From Ectopseudomonas composti (lineage in GTDB: Bacteria > Pseudomonadota > Gammaproteobacteria > Pseudomonadales > Pseudomonadaceae): 5,692 nucleotides of DNA. Below are positions 5,623 to 5,692 of the stretch, piece after piece (the stretch's first letter is position 1; every line of letters begins with the position of its first letter). Made by a program: the position numbers and the translations under genes. Below the pieces are notes generated by a model, which saw only the letters and a program-made list of their open reading frames with translations, searched no databases and was not told where the DNA came from. The stretch is from the NCBI GenBank assembly GCA_946886245.1, contig CAMPIF010000314.1:1-5692 (forward strand), in the 5' to 3' direction.

Positions 5623-5645
5623 CGGTGCACGCGGCGCACCCTGCG
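5623..5645. repeat. Solitary half copy of the GTAGGGTGCGC repeat
   Basis: Hand alignment of these 23 bases with 139-161 (the right half of the large inverted repeat near the window start) gives 20 identities and no gaps; the shared core is GGCGCACCCT. There is no partner arm nearby. It lies between the chemoreceptor-like stop and that gene's terminator, as expected for a degenerate single REP unit. Confidence 0.6.
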
Positions 5646-5648
5646 ACG

Positions 5649-5692
5649 TTACACGCGGAACTGATCCATCAGACTCTGCTGGTGATTGGCCA
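5649..5692 (-). CDS. C-terminal fragment, probably methyl-accepting chemotaxis protein
   Basis: Only the last 13 codons and the TAA stop (5649-5651) of a minus-strand gene running off the right edge are visible. They read ANHQQSLMDQFRV. A short glutamine-rich helix followed by a terminal F-[RK]-[VI] is the usual end of Pseudomonas chemoreceptors, where the last heptads of the cytoplasmic hairpin are followed by a final 'FRV'. A chemoreceptor (tlpQ, PA2654) lies near the bqs operon in P. aeruginosa as I recall, which supports the call. The terminator at 5517-5553 fits as its 3' end. With so few residues visible, another protein remains possible. Confidence 0.5.
   Translation of the reverse strand, partial: ANHQQSLMDQFRV

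Noticed and set aside
4894..5664. 256-residue plus-strand open frame opposite the reductase
   Set aside because: It is antisense to a gene with clear flavodoxin-fold motifs, and spans that gene's terminator and start region; no domain motif is visible in it.

Overview
The window looks like chromosome of a Pseudomonas species: it is GC-rich, the protein sequences are Pseudomonas-like, palindromic intergenic repeats are abundant, and the gene order recalls part of the P. aeruginosa PA2654-PA2666 region as I remember it (queD, a PepSY/PepSY/regulator/kinase operon, then a chemoreceptor). No database search was possible, so species and orthology are inferences.

Layout. Positions 1-254 are intergenic: a probable forward terminator (49-76), a large palindromic repeat (97-162) and a clear terminator for queD (207-236). 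queD (255-611, minus) makes the queuosine precursor. A 127-bp gap leads to a patatin-like phospholipase gene (739-1818, minus) with a good sigma70-type promoter at 1842-1869. Divergent from it is a tightly coupled four-gene operon (1964-4564, plus): two tandem periplasmic PepSY proteins, an OmpR/PhoB-type response regulator and a membrane histidine kinase. Consecutive genes overlap by 1, 1 and 4 bases. An 11-bp-period direct repeat just upstream of the operon's -10 closely matches the binding site reported for P. aeruginosa BqsR (also called CarR). I therefore read the operon as bqsPQRS, a Fe(II)/Ca2+/cation-stress sensing system that probably regulates itself.

Positions 4565-4908 hold no gene but a mosaic of six copies of a GTGGGTT-core repeat arranged as inverted pairs. 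A flavodoxin-fold NAD(P)H:FMN reductase-like gene (4909-5505, minus) follows, with an intrinsic-terminator-shaped hairpin directly against its ribosome binding site. The last 44 bases encode the C-terminus of another minus-strand gene, probably a methyl-accepting chemotaxis protein.

How the genes work together: the clear functional unit is the operon at 1964-4564, where the periplasmic PepSY proteins may modulate or assist the kinase. The phospholipase is divergently transcribed and its promoter lies 27 bp from the putative regulator box, so it could be co-regulated. queD and the reductase appear independent. I saw no CRISPR array, tRNA, rRNA, phage or IS element, and no wholly unknown system. 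The most interesting points are the tandem PepSY pair, the altered sensor motif of the kinase, the conserved-looking regulator box, and the hairpin in front of the reductase.
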